Positions 1 to 11,064 of a DNA stretch of 64,000 nucleotides are shown here, in pieces. This DNA comes from Rattus norvegicus (lineage: Eukaryota; Chordata; Mammalia; Rodentia; Muridae). Location of the stretch: NCBI RefSeq assembly GCF_036323735.1, contig NC_086020.1:125168710-125232709 (forward strand), in the 5' to 3' direction. Made by a program: the position numbers and the translations under genes. Every line of letters begins with the position of its first letter. Within the stretch, counting starts at the first letter, position 1. The notes below the pieces were generated by a model. The model had not been told where the DNA came from, ran no database searches, and saw only the letters and a program-made list of their open reading frames with translations.

Positions 1-535
1 TTCCTACAAAGGACTTACAAATGAAAGAACTGTGGCCTGAAAGCCATCAGCCTATAGAGGACCAGAGAGAAGCTCAACTCTACAGAGCTGTGATTACCTA
101 CAGACCCAGGATTTCCAAGCATGCCAGCCAGGAAAAATTATGGTTGTAATTTTTGGTTGCATAGTTATTTACATGTTGCCTTATTTCTCCATCTTTCCAT
201 TTTAAATTTGTGTATTTTGTTACTGCATAACTGGTTTCTATGCTTTTTATTTAATTTTATTTATTTTCTCCAATTAATATTTTTATTTTTCTTTTTCTTT
301 CTTCACTGTACCATTTTTTTTGTTTAATTGTTTGTTGTTGTTTCTGTTTGCTTTTTGTTTTTATTTGGTGTTTGTTTATCTTTCATTTCTCTTTCTCCTT
401 TTTCTTTCTTCATTGTCCCAATTGTTTGTTGGGTTTTTGTTGTTGTTTCTGTTTGTTTTTTGAGTTTTTGGGTTTTTTAGTTTGGTGTTTGTTGATTTAT
501 TTTTCTTGTAAGTACTCATTGTAGACTGGCTACAG

Positions 536-536
<1 letters not shown>
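1..536. other. No gene recognised; T-rich tract
   Basis: I see no coding region or repeat family that I can name. From about 240 to 520 the + strand is a long pyrimidine/T-rich stretch with TTTG and TTTC words. Short frames here on both strands are low complexity (Phe/Leu-rich or Lys/Asn-rich) and are not credible proteins. Confidence 0.6.

Positions 537-572
<36 letters not shown>
537..572. repeat. (CA)n microsatellite
   Basis: About 18 uninterrupted CA units. Confidence 0.95.
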
Positions 573-574
<2 letters not shown>

Positions 575-1086
575 CCACTGTAAGGATATGAGTGGTCATC
601 CATTAGAAATGCACCTCTAAAGTATCAGCAGAGAGGAAAGCACAGTGGTCACTGGCATTACACATATTTGGTTCCTTTCCATCCGGCACAGTCACATGTT
701 GTTAACATCCCTTCAAAATCAAAACAAAAAAATTTCTAAATAAACTATTACAAAATGATCATACCTAAACATAACAAAGGCTATGAATAAGCAAACGTAG
801 TCAACATCAAACTGAAGTGCAAAGCATTTCTTCTAAGGTCAGGCTAAAATAAAGGGTGCCCAGTTTGATCACTCAGATCCATGAATCTTAAGTAAACAAT
901 ATCAAGAGAAAGGAAATGCTATACAATTTAGAAAGAAAAGTGCATCATCCCTTCCTGCAGATTATGTGTTTCTATATGCATAACATCCATAGGCTCCATC
1001 AAAATGTGGCTGCAACCTTCAGACGTCTGTAGCTCCTCTGTACCCCAATAATAAACCTCCTCCTGATGAGTGAATCAGGAAACATC

Positions 1087-1089
<3 letters not shown>
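573..1089. other. No gene recognised
   Basis: A-rich unassigned DNA without a frame or repeat that I can identify. Confidence 0.5.

Positions 1090-1137
<48 letters not shown>
1090..1137. repeat. (CA)n microsatellite
   Basis: About 24 CA units, followed by a short G-rich/GA tract to about 1160. Confidence 0.95.
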
Positions 1138-1139
<2 letters not shown>

Positions 1140-1170
1140 GGGAGGGGGCAGGAGAGAGAGTGCACTACTC

Positions 1171-1440
1171 ATAGAACTAGAACAAGAAATTGAAGAAGAC
1201 TGAAGCCTAGAAGAGGGAAAGATCTCCTAGGCTTATGGGTGGGCAGAATTAATAGCAAAACATGAGCATAACTGATCTGGAGGCTCAACATAACTCCCAT
1301 CAAAATACTAATGTAACTCTTCACAAAGCTAGGAAAAGAACACGAAAATTCATTTGGAAGCACACAATTTCCTAAACAGCCAGAATAGCAGCCAGAATAT
1401 GTGCAGAAAAGCAAAGCTGACGGTAGCACAGCACTGGTTT
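1171..1440 (+). mobile_element. Old L1 fragment, ORF2 middle part
   Basis: The text from GAAATTGAAGAAGACTGAAG onward follows the young L1 ORF2 at 7838-8040: the words for 'gaagatctcc', 'gggcagaatt', 'cccatcaaaata' and 'aaattcatttggaa' occur in the same order. Many substitutions and indels break every frame. The ORF2 similarity resumes near 1828, so the two pieces are probably one element with something inserted or rearranged between them. Confidence 0.75.
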
Positions 1441-1827
1441 CAGGACATACAGAACCAGTTACGAAGAGAGAATGCACTGGGATAAATCACACATGTCAAG
1501 CGGTCATAGGGAGCAAGTGAATCACTGAGTGAATGTTTGTCATGGTGTGACTATGCCAAGGACCTCAGTGGCTCAAATTGTAGGAGTAGCAAATCTTTAT
1601 CCAGGTGAGGCTTCAAGGGATGATATGCCTGTGTGTAGATGCTAGGAGTATAGAAAATGTCCACTTAGCTTTCTCCCCCTATGTGTTTACAGTCTGAATA
1701 CTGCTCCAGGCAGGATTAGCAAAACCTGCCTCCCACTCAGCAGACTAGAATAACCCTGCCTCTTTGTTTCTCTGTATGTAAAAAATCCACCTCCTTGTTC
1801 AGCTGTACGCAATCGACTTGGTACCAT
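1441..1827. other. Unassigned segment splitting an old L1; possibly LTR-like
   Basis: This stretch does not match L1 and lies between two parts of the same old L1 ORF2. The end near 1755-1815 (CTCTTTGTTTCTCTGTATGT, then a CTCCTTGTTCAGCTGTA word) has the feel of a rodent LTR 3' end, but I could not place it in a family. Confidence 0.3.
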
Positions 1828-2400
1828 GTCTTCATCTGATTCTTTACAAGGGTGGCAAAACTCATGTTGAAAAATGGTGTCATCATCATCATCAAATGAT
1901 GCTGGGAAAACTGGGTGTCCCCATGGACACAGTAAACAAAAATTAAATCAATACGGATCAAAAAAGTCTAGATATAAGACCCTAAACTCTGAAACTGCTA
2001 CAGGGAAGCAGAGAAAAATCTTTCAAAATATTTGCACAGGCAGCAGTCTCCTGGATAAAATGTTATGAGCTCAGGAAGCAAAACCAAGAACTGACAGATA
2101 GCATCATATGAAGTTAAAACCACAGGGAAAAGTCGACAGAGTGAAAAACACCTTCAGAAATGGAGAAAAGTCTTTTGTTGCTATCCAGAATCCATAGAGA
2201 ACTAAAAATAAAAAGTAATGTTAATCCCAAGTAATCAAATTTAATAATGGTCAAATGATTCAAATAGATACTCCCCCAAAGAAGAAATACAAGTGGAAAA
2301 GGGATATTATTCAAAAATGTTTCGTTTCTTTAGCCACCAGGCAAACGCAAATAATGTTTCACTGGTCGTGACAGGAAAGCATGGGCAGTCAGGAATGCTA
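1828..2400 (+). mobile_element. Old L1 fragment, ORF2 C-terminal half
   Basis: It aligns by eye with young L1 ORF2 at about 8210-8840. Recognisable words include 'gatgctggga aaactgg' (compare 'ggtgctggttcaactgg') and 'ggcaaacgcaaataa' (compare 'gggaaatgcaaatcaa'). It is heavily diverged with no open frame. Same orientation and order as the piece at 1171-1440. Confidence 0.7.
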
Positions 2401-2454
2401 TTTTTCTGAGAAAATATAAAATTGCTGATAGGATGAGTTGGCCATTTCAGGTTC

Positions 2455-3158
2455 CATGCCCCCTATTACTATGAGTCACCCTCATAGCTTCCTGGGAGTT
2501 TCTAGTTTTGTCCCAGAGATGTATCCCCTGCCCACCAATCCCACTTCTCTCTCCCTCCTTCATTCCCACACTTGATTCCTTCTGTTACCCACCCCCACCT
2601 CTTCTCCCACACAGTTCCCTTCCTCCCTCCACTCCTAATGTCTATCTTATTTTTCCTTCTCAGTGAGATTATAGCAACCCCCTTGGGCGCTCTTTGTTAT
2701 TTAGCTACTTTTGGTCATGGATTCTAGCATGTTTACCCTGTACTTTATAGCTAATGTACACTTATCAATGAGTAAATATCATGTTTGTTTTTCTGTGTCT
2801 GGGTTACCTCACTCAGGATTTTTTTTTAGTTTCATTGATTTGCCTGCAAATTTCATGATATCCTTATTTTTAATAACTGGATAATACTCCATTGTGTAAA
2901 TGTACCATATTTCTTTATCCATTTGTCAGCTGAGGGTCATCTGGGTTGTTTCTCATTTCTGGATATTACAAATAAAGCTGCTATGAGCATAGTATCCTCG
3001 TGTTACAGTGGAGCCCCTTCTGGGTAGACACCTAGGAGCAGTATAGCTGGGTCTTGAGGTAGAACTCAGTTTTCTTAGATACTGAGTGATAAATTGATTT
3101 CCAAAGTGGTTGTACACGTTTGTACTCCCACTCCCACCAGCAATGGAGGCAGCATCTT
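2455..3158 (-). mobile_element. Old L1 3' end and ORF2 C-terminus, antisense
   Basis: Read on the - strand this is the L1 ORF2 C-terminus followed by 3' UTR. The + strand shows CACTTATCAATGAGTA, 'ctgggttacctcactcagga' and 'actccattgtgtaaatgtacca', the reverse complements of ORF2 end words in the intact L1 at 9100-9290. It is much more diverged than the L1s at 3.8 and 32.5 kb, so it is an older family member. Confidence 0.85.
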
Positions 3159-3285
3159 TTAGTTTTAAGAATGAGCTCCCACAACATGGGGAAGACCCCG
3201 AGCTCAGTCCTCAGTTGTCTAGCTCTAAAGCAGTGCCTTCTGAGTGAGCTGGGAACTTCCAGTTTTCATCAATGGGTTCTCCAGA

Positions 3286-3316
3286 ACAAAAAACAACAAA
3301 AAAAAAAACAAAAAAC

Positions 3317-3345
<29 letters not shown>
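3286..3345 (+). repeat. (AAAAC)n A-rich tract
   Basis: An A-rich tract that becomes a regular AAAAC repeat and ends exactly where the L1 3' UTR copy begins. A similar AAAAC tract lies at about 10037-10059, beyond the end of the downstream L1. Confidence 0.9.
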
Positions 3346-3347
<2 letters not shown>

Positions 3348-3772
3348 CAGAGGCAAATGCCAGCAGCAAACCACTCAACTGAGAATAGGACGCCCGTTGA
3401 AGGAATCAGAGAAAGAACTGGAAAAGCTTGAAGGGGCTCGAGACCCCAAAAGTACAACAATGCCAAGCAACCAGAGCTTCCAGAGACTAAGCCACTACCT
3501 AAAGACTATACATGGACTGACCCTGGACTCTGACCCCATAGGTAGCAATGAATATCCTAGTAAGAGCACCAGTGGAAGGGGAAGCCCTGGGTCCTGCTAA
3601 GACTGAACCCCCAGTGAACTAGTCTATGGGGGGAGGGCGGCAATGGGGGGAGGGTTGGGAGGGGAACACCCATAAGGAAGGGGAGGGGGGAGGGGGATGT
3701 TTGCCGGGAAACCGGGAAAGGGAATAACACTCGAAATGTATATAAGAAATACTCAAGTTAATAAAAAAAAAA
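3346..3772 (+). mobile_element. Young L1 3' UTR copy, directly upstream of L1-A
   Basis: Nearly identical to the L1-A 3' UTR at 9587-10003. It includes the G-rich polypurine tract (3628-3700), the AATGTATATAAGAAATACTC end and an AATAAA-containing A tail. It starts inside the 3' UTR, so it holds no protein. Its tail is followed immediately, at about 3774, by the 5' UTR of L1-A, giving the order 3' UTR, 5' UTR, ORF1, ORF2, 3' UTR. Confidence 0.9.
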
Positions 3773-3773
3773 A

Positions 3774-4329
3774 TTAGGCCCAGGAGCGGCAGGACCCCGG
3801 TGCCTGAGACACCGCCGGACCCTGAAGGAAACAGACCGGATAAACAGTTCTCTGCACCCAAATCCCGTGGGAGGGAGAGCTAAACCTTCAGAGAGGCAGA
3901 CAGGCCTGGGAAACCAGAAGAGTCTGCTCCCTGCACACACATCTCGGACGCCAGAGGAAAAAGCCAAAGACCATCTGGAACCCTGGTGCACTGAAGCTCC
4001 CGGAAGGGGCGGCACAGGTCTTCCTGGTTGCTGCCGCTGCAGAGAGCCCCTGGACAGCACCCCACGAGCAAACCTGAGCCTCGGGACCACAGGTAAGACC
4101 AAATTTTCTGCTGCAAGAAAGCTGCCTGGTGAACTCAAGACACAGGCCCACAGGAACAGCTGAAGACCTGTAGAGAGGAAAAACTACACGCCCGAAAGCA
4201 GAACACTCTGTCCCCATAACTGACTGAAAGAGAGGAAAACAGGTCTACAGCACTCCTGACACACAGGCTTATAGGACAGTCTAGCCACTGTCAGAAATAG
4301 CAGAACAAAGTAACACTAGAGATAATCTG
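3774..4329 (+). promoter_or_regulatory. L1-A 5' UTR (partial internal promoter region)
   Basis: GC- and CpG-richer than the surroundings and collinear with 32735-33287 of the second young L1. In intact L1s this part contains an internal RNA polymerase II promoter. The distal promoter section is missing here, so activity is doubtful. It contains long frames open on both strands, but those I checked begin at GTG or TTG rather than ATG. Confidence 0.75.
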
Positions 4330-5403
4330 ATGGCGAGAGGCAAGCGCAGGAACCCAAGCAACAGAAACCAAGACTACATGCCATCATCGGAGCCCAATTC
4401 TCCCACCAAAACAAACATGGAATATCCAAACACACCAGAAAAGCAAGATCTAGTTTCAAAATCATATTTGATCATGATGCTGGAGGACTTCAAGAAAGAC
4501 CTGAACACACTTAGGGAAGCACAGGAAAACATTAATAAACAAGTAAAAGCCTACAGAGAGGAATCGCAAAAATCCCTGAAAGAATTCCAGGAAAACACAA
4601 TCAAACAGTTGAAGGAATTAAAAATGGAAATAGAAGCAATCAAGAAAGAACACATGGAAACAACCCTGGATATAGAAAACCAAAAGAAGAGACAAGGAGC
4701 TGTAGATACAAGCTTCACCAACAGAATACAAGAGATGGAAGAGAGAATCTCAGGAGCAGAAGATTCCATAGAAATCATTGACTCAACTGTCAAAGATAAT
4801 GTAAAGCGGAAAAAGCTACTGGTCCAAAACATACAGGAAATCCAGGACTCAATGAGAAGATCAAACCTAAGGATAATAGGTATAGAAGAGAGTGAAGACT
4901 CCCAGCTCAAAGGACCAGTAAATATCTTCAACAAAATCATAGAAGAAAACTTCCCTAACCTAAAAAAAGAGATACCCATAGACATACAAGAAGCCTACAG
5001 AACTCCAAATAGATTGGACCAGAAAAGAAACACCTCCCGTCACATAATTGTCAAAACACCAAACGCACAAAATAAAGAAAGAATATTAAAAGCAGTAAGG
5101 GAAAAAGGTCAAGTAACATATAAAGGGAGACCTATCAGAATCACACCAGACTTCTCGCCAGAAACTATGAAGGCCAGAAGATCCTGGACTGATGTTATAC
5201 AGACCCTAAGAGAACACAAATGCCAGCCCAGATTACTGTATCCAGCAAAACTCTCAATTAACATTGATGGAGAAACCAAGATATTCCATGACAAAACCAA
5301 ATTTACACAATATCTTTCTACAAATCCAGCACTACAAAGGATAATAAATGGTAAAGCCCAACATAAGGAGGCAAGCTATACCCTAGAAGAAGCAAGAAAC
5401 TAA
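4330..5403 (+). CDS. L1 ORF1 protein (RNA-binding chaperone), intact
   Basis: Encodes a 357-residue L1 ORF1p. In the family this protein trimerises through a coiled coil, binds L1 RNA in cis and acts as a nucleic-acid chaperone in the cytoplasmic ribonucleoprotein. Visible here: a basic Ser/Pro/Asn-rich N-terminus (about 1-45), a Lys/Glu-rich coiled coil with heptads (about 45-155), an RRM-like part beginning near MRRSNLRIIGIEE (about 170) and a C-terminal domain with RITPDFSPETMKARRSW (about 275-290). The ATG chosen starts MARGKRRNPSN and matches the start of the 33288 copy. The frame is uninterrupted. It is six residues longer than the second copy because of a difference in the coiled coil (about residues 57-75). 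Confidence 0.95.
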   Translation: MARGKRRNPSNRNQDYMPSSEPNSPTKTNMEYPNTPEKQDLVSKSYLIMMLEDFKKDLNTLREAQENINKQVKAYREESQKSLKEFQENTIKQLKELKMEIEAIKKEHMETTLDIENQKKRQGAVDTSFTNRIQEMEERISGAEDSIEIIDSTVKDNVKRKKLLVQNIQEIQDSMRRSNLRIIGIEESEDSQLKGPVNIFNKIIEENFPNLKKEIPIDIQEAYRTPNRLDQKRNTSRHIIVKTPNAQNKERILKAVREKGQVTYKGRPIRITPDFSPETMKARRSWTDVIQTLREHKCQPRLLYPAKLSINIDGETKIFHDKTKFTQYLSTNPALQRIINGKAQHKEASYTLEEARN

Positions 5404-5462
5404 TCGTCTTGGCAACAAAACAAAGAGAATGAAAGCACACAAACATAACCTCACATCCAAAT

Positions 5463-8400
5463 ATGAATATAACGGGAAGCAATAATCACTATTCCTTAAT
5501 ATCTCTCAATATCAATGGCCTCAACTCCCCAATAAAAAGACATAGATTAACAAACTGGATACGCAACGAGGACCCTGCATTCTGCTGCCTACAGGAAACA
5601 CACCTCAGAGACAAAGACAGACACTACCTCAGAGTGAAAGGCTGGAAAACAACTTTCCAAGCAAATGGTCAGAAGAAGCAAGCTGGAGTAGCCATTCTAA
5701 TATCAAATAAAATCAATTTCCAACTAAAAGTCATCAAAAAAGATAAGGAAGGACACGTCATATTCATCAAAGGAAAAATCAACCAAGATGAACTCTCAAT
5801 CCTAAATATCTATGCCCCAAATACAAGGGCACCTACATACGTAAAAGAAACCTTACTAAAGCTCAAAACACACATTGCACCTCACACAATAATAGTGGGA
5901 GATTTCAACACCCCACTCTCATCAATGGACAGATCATGGAAACAGAAATTAAACAGTGATGTAGACAGACTAAGAGAAGTCATGAGCCAAATGGACTTAA
6001 CGGATATTTATAGAACATTCTATCCTAAAGCAAAAGGATATACCTTCTTCTCAGCTCCTCATGGTACTTTCTCCAAAATTGACCATATAATTGGTCAAAA
6101 AACGGGCCTCAACAGGTACAGAAAGATAGAAATAATCCCATGCGTGCTATCGGACCACCACGGCCTAAAACTGGTCTTCAATAACAATAAGGGAAGAATG
6201 CCCACATATACGTGGAAATTGAACAATGCTCTACTCAATGATAACCTGGTCAAGGAAGAAATAAAGAAAGAAATTAAAAACTTTTTAGAATTTAATGAAA
6301 ATGAAGATACAACATCCTCAAACTTATGGGACACAATGAAAGCTGTGCTAAGAGGAAAACTCATAGCGCTGAGTGCCTGCAGAAAGAAACAGGAAAGAGC
6401 ATATGTCAGCAGCTTGACAGCACACCTAAAAGCTCTAGAACAAAAAGAAGCAAATACACCCAGGAGGAGTAGAAGGCAGGAAATAATCAAACTCAGAGCT
6501 GAAATCAACCAAGTAGAAACAAAAAGGACCATAGAAAGAATCAACAGAACCAAAAGTTGGTTCTTTGAGAAAATCAACAAGATAGATAAACCCTTAGCCA
6601 GACTAACGAGAGGACACAGAGAGTGTGTCCAAATTAACAAAATCAGAAATGAAAAGGGAGACATAACTACAGATTCGGAGGAAATTCAAAAAATCATCAG
6701 ATCTTACTATAAAAACCTATATTCAACAAAATTTGAAAATCTTCAGGAAATGGACAATTTCCTAGACAGATACCAGGTATCGAAGTTAAATCAGGAACAG
6801 ATAAACCAGTTAAACAACCCCATAACTCCTAAGGAAATAGAAGCAGTCATTAAAGGTCTCCCAACCAAAAAGAGCCCAGGTCCAGACGGGTTTAGTGCAG
6901 AATTCTATCAAACCTTCATAGAAGACCTCATACCAATATTATCCAAACTATTCCACAAAATTGAAACAGATGGAGCCCTACCGAATTCCTTCTACGAAGC
7001 CACAATTACTCTTATACCTAAACCACACAAAGACACAACAAAGAAAGAGAACTTCAGACCAACTTCCCTTATGAATATCGACGCAAAAATACTCAATAAA
7101 ATTCTGGCAAACCGAATTCAAGAGCACATCAAAACAATCATCCACCATGATCAAGTAGGCTTCATCCCAGGCATGCAGGGATGGTTTAATATACGGAAAA
7201 CCATCAACGTGATCCATTATATAAACAAACTGAAAGAACAGAACCACATGATCATTTCATTAGATGCTGAGAAAGCATTTGACAAAATTCAACACCCCTT
7301 CATGATAAAAGTCCTGGAAAGAATAGGAATTCAAGGCCCATACCTAAACATGTAAAAGCCATATACAGCAAACCAGTTGCTAACATTAAACTAAATGGAG
7401 AGAAACTTGAAGCAATCCCACTAAAATCCGGGACTAGACAAGGCTGCCCACTCTCTCCCTACTTATTCAATATAGTTCTTGAAGTTCTAGCCAGAGCAAT
7501 CAGACAACAAAAGGAGATCAAGGGGATACAGATCGGAAAAGAAGAGGTCAAAATATCACTATTTGCAGATGACATGATAGTATATTTAAGTGATCCCAAA
7601 AGTTCCACCAGAGAACTACTAAAGCTGATAAACAACTTCAGCAAAGTGGCTGGGTATAAAATTAACTCAAATAAATCAGTTGCCTTCCTCTATACAAAAG
7701 AGAAACAAGCCGAGAAAGAAATTAGGGAAACGACACCCTTCATAATAGACCCAAATAATATAAAGTACCTCGGTGTGACTTTAACCAAGCAAGTAAAAGA
7801 TCTGTACAATAAGAACTTCAAGACACTGAGGAAAGAAATTGAAGAAGACCTCAGAAGATGGAAAGATCTCCCATGCTCATGGATTGGCAGGATTAATATG
7901 GTAAAAATGGCCATTGTACCAAAAGCAATCTACAGATTCAATGCAATCCCCATCAAAATACCAATCCAATTCTTCAAAGAGTTAGACAGAACAATTTGCA
8001 AATTCATCTGGAATAACAAAAAACCCAGGATAGCTAAAGCTATCCTCAACAATAAAAGGACTTCAGGGGGAATCACTATCCCTGAACTCAAGCAGTATTA
8101 CAGAGCAATAGTGATAAAAACTGCATGGTATTGGTACAGAGACAGACAGATAGACCAATGGAATAGAATTGAAGACCCAGAAATGAACCCACACACCTAT
8201 GGTCACTTGATTTTTGACAAAGGAGCCAAAACCATCCAATGGAAAAAAGATAGCATTTTCAGCAAATGGTGCTGGTTCAACTGGAGGGCAACATGTAGAA
8301 GAATGCAGATCGATCCATCCTTATCACCCTGTACAAAGCTTAAGTCCAAGTGGATCAAGGACCTCCACATCATTCCAGACACACTCAAACTAATAGAAGA

Positions 8401-9289
8401 AAAACTAGGGAAGCATCTGGAACACATGGGCACTGGAAAAAATTTCCTGAACAAAACACCAATGGCTTATGCTCTAAGATCAAGAATCGACAAATGGGAT
8501 CTCATAAAACTGCAAAGCTTCTGTAAGGCAAAGGACACTGTGGTTAGGACAAAACGGCAACCAACAGATTGGGAAAAGATCTTTACCAATCCTACAACAG
8601 ATAGAGGCCTTATTTCCAAAATATACAAAGAACTCAAGAAGTTAGACCGCAGGGAAACAAATAACCCTATTAAAAAATGGGGTTCAGAGCTAAACAAAGA
8701 ATTCACAGCTGAGGAATGCCGAATGGCTGAGAAACACCTAAAGAAATGTTCAACATCTTTAGTCATAAGGGAAATGCAAATCAAAACAACCCTGAGATTT
8801 CACCTCACACCAGTGCGATTGGCTAAGATCAAAAACTCAGGTGACAGCAGATGCTGGCGAGGATGTGGAGAAAGAGGAACACTCCTCCATTGTTGGTGGG
8901 ATTGCAGACTGGTAAAACCATTCTGGAAATCAGTGTGGAGGTTCCTCAGAAAATTGGACATTGAACTGCCTGAGGATCCAGCCATACCTCTCTTGGGCAT
9001 ATACCCAAAAGATGCCTCAACATATAAAAGAGACACGTGCTCCACTATGTTCATCGCAGCCTTATTTATAATAGCCAGAAAATGGAAAGAACCCAGATGC
9101 CCTTCAACAGAGGAATGGATACAGAAAATGTGGTACATCTACACAATGGAATATTACTCGGCTATCAAAAACAACGAGTTTATGAAATTCGTAGGCAAAT
9201 GGTTGGAACTGGAAAATATCATCCTGAGTGAGCTAACCCAATCACAGAAAGACATACATGGTATGCACTCATTGATAAGTGGCTATTAG
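5463..9289 (+). pseudogene. L1 ORF2 (endonuclease/reverse transcriptase) with one frameshift
   Basis: ORF2p nicks target DNA and reverse-transcribes L1 RNA in place. The first frame (5463-7355, 630 residues) has the APE-like endonuclease: SLNINGLNSP (about 12-21), QETHL (44-48), GDFNTPL and SDHHGL, then the start of the reverse transcriptase including SLDAEKAFDKIQH. It ends prematurely after GPYLNM. The next frame is open from about 7352 to 9289 and carries the catalytic FADD motif (7562-7573) and the C-terminal Cys-rich stretch GCGERGTLLHCWWDC. The two frames differ by one base near 7349-7352, so a single 1-nt deletion explains the break. Combined length is about 1,275 codons, the normal rodent size. 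No other lesion is visible. Confidence 0.93.
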
Positions 9290-10002
9290 CCCAAATGCTT
9301 GAATTACCCTAGATCCCTAGAACAAACGAAACTCAAGACCGATGATCAAAATGTGAATGCTTCACTCCTTCTTCAAATGAGGAAAAAGAATACCCTTGGC
9401 AGGGAAGGGAGAGGCAAAGATTAAAACAGAGACTGAAGGAACACCCATTCAGAGCCTGCCCCACATGTGGCCCATACATATACAGCCACCCAATTAGACA
9501 AGATGGATGAAGCAAAGAAGTGCAGACCGACAGGAGCCGGATGTAGATCGCTCCTGAGAGACACAGCCAGAATACAGCAAATATAGAGGCGAATGCCAGC
9601 AGCAAACCACTGAACTGAGAATAGGTCCCCTATTGAAGGAATCAGAGAAAGAACTGGAAGAGCTTGAAGGTGCTCGAGACCCCAAAAGTACAACAATGCC
9701 AAGCAACCAGAGCTTCCAGGGACTAAGCCACTACCTAAAGACTATACATGGACTGACCCTGGACTCTGACCCCATAGGTAGCAATGAATATCCTAGTAAG
9801 AGCACCAGTGGAAGGGGAAGCCCTGGGTCCTGCTAAGACTGAACCCCCAGTGAACTAGTCTATGGGGGGAGGGCGGCAATGGGGGGAGGGTTGGGAGGGG
9901 AACACCCATAAGGAAGGGGAGGGGGGAGGGGGATGTTTGCCCGGAAACCGGGAAAGGGAATATAACTCGAAATGTATATAAGAAATACTCAAGTTAATAA
10001 AA
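9290..10002 (+). other. L1-A 3' UTR with G-rich polypurine tract and poly(A) signal
   Basis: About 710 bp following the TAG stop. A run of GGGGGAGGG-type blocks lies at about 9865-9935; G-rich polypurine tracts that can form quadruplexes are a known feature of mammalian L1 3' UTRs. AATAAA is at about 9996-10001, immediately before the A-rich tail. Confidence 0.85.
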
Positions 10003-10066
10003 AAAAATCAAAAAAAAATTAAAAAAATTAAAAAAAAACAAAACAAAACAAAACAAAAAAAATTGC
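10003..10066 (+). repeat. L1-A A-rich tail with (AAAAC)n
   Basis: A-rich tail containing AAAAC units at about 10037-10059. The unit is the same as in the tract at 3286-3345. Confidence 0.85.
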
Positions 10067-10084
10067 ATGTGTAGCAATTACCTA

Positions 10085-10281
10085 CTTTTCTACTGTAAGG
10101 ACTACCAGAAAGGCCAATAGTGACTGAGAGAGACTGAACCACCAACCAAAGAGCATGCATGTGATGGACCAAAGCTCCACCCTCTCAGAGGAGAAGGAGA
10201 AGGGGTAGGGAGGAGGAACTCTGTGAGGGAAGGATTGGGAGAGGGAGCAGTATTTGGGATGTAAATAAATAAATTAATTAA
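10085..10281 (+). mobile_element. Old L1 3' end fragment
   Basis: Contains 'accaaccaaagagcatgcatg', 'ctccaccctctcagaggaga' and a GGGAGAGGGAGCAG block ending in ATGTAAATAAATAAATTAA, the layout of an old rodent L1 3' terminus. It lies just beyond the tail of L1-A. Confidence 0.7.
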
Positions 10282-10620
10282 GAAAGGAAACTTTATGTTC
10301 TAAAATTATTCTAGATTCTAAAATTATCTTCATTTAGCCAATTGCTTAGAAGAAATAATAATGTAGGTGATTTTTGCTTTGTGATTAGAAAAACCTTGAC
10401 TGGTTGAAGCACCAGTAAATCTGAAGTAGACATGGCCCTCTTTTTCATGGCCCCATAATGAAGATCACTAGGTCAGCAGATGAAGGAAAACCTTCTGTCA
10501 TAAATAGGTTAGTGCTTTGTCTCTGAGGTTCATTTCTGTGGTTTCAGATAATGAACCCAGAGCTGGGTCATTCTGAACAAGTGTTCTATCTTTGAGTTAT
10601 ATCTCAGTTTCCATCTTTTA
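10282..10620. other. No gene recognised
   Basis: Unassigned AT-rich sequence between two L1 elements. Confidence 0.5.
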
Positions 10621-11064
10621 GGTTTATTTTATTATGGTTATTAATTTATTTATTTACTTAACATTCCGATTGCAGCTTCCCCTCCCTCTTCTTTTCCCAG
10701 TACCTCTCCCATTCCCCACCTCAGAGATAGGTAGGCCTCCTTTGGATATCAACTCACCATGGTATATCAAGTTGCATAGGACTAGATGCTTCTTCTCCTA
10801 TTGAGCCTAGACAAGGCAACCCAGTTATGGGAAAGGGGTCCAAAGGCAGGTAACAGAGTCAGAAACACCCCTGCTCCAATTCATAGGAGTCCCTACTTGA
10901 AGACCAAGCTCCCCTCTTCTACCCATTTCCTTCCTTCCCTCTGCCCCCTAAAATTATTTTGTTTCCCCTTCTAAGTATGGAGCAAGCATCCTTGCTTGGG
11001 CCTTCCTTCTTGTTGAACCTCTTTGGGTTTATGGGGTGTATCATGGGTATTCTGTACTTTCTGT

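Larger units (their letters stand above)
3773..10066 (+). mobile_element. Young L1 retrotransposon (L1-A), 5'-truncated within the 5' UTR
   Basis: A 6.3-kb rat-type L1 with partial 5' UTR (3773-4329), ORF1 (4330-5403), a 59-bp spacer, ORF2 (5463-9289, one frameshift), 3' UTR (9290-10002) and an A-rich tail (10003-10066). Against the copy at 32535, which has 753 bp of 5' UTR, L1-A lacks about the first 200 bp of the promoter region. ORF1 is over 95% identical in protein to the 32.5-kb copy by eye, so both are recent insertions. No clean target-site duplication can be called because both flanks are A-rich. Confidence 0.95.

Noticed and set aside
3880..4217. Several 78-126 codon - strand frames
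   Set aside because: They overlap the GC-rich L1 5' UTR, where chance open frames are common. The longest lacks an ATG start. Kept only as a low-interest finding.
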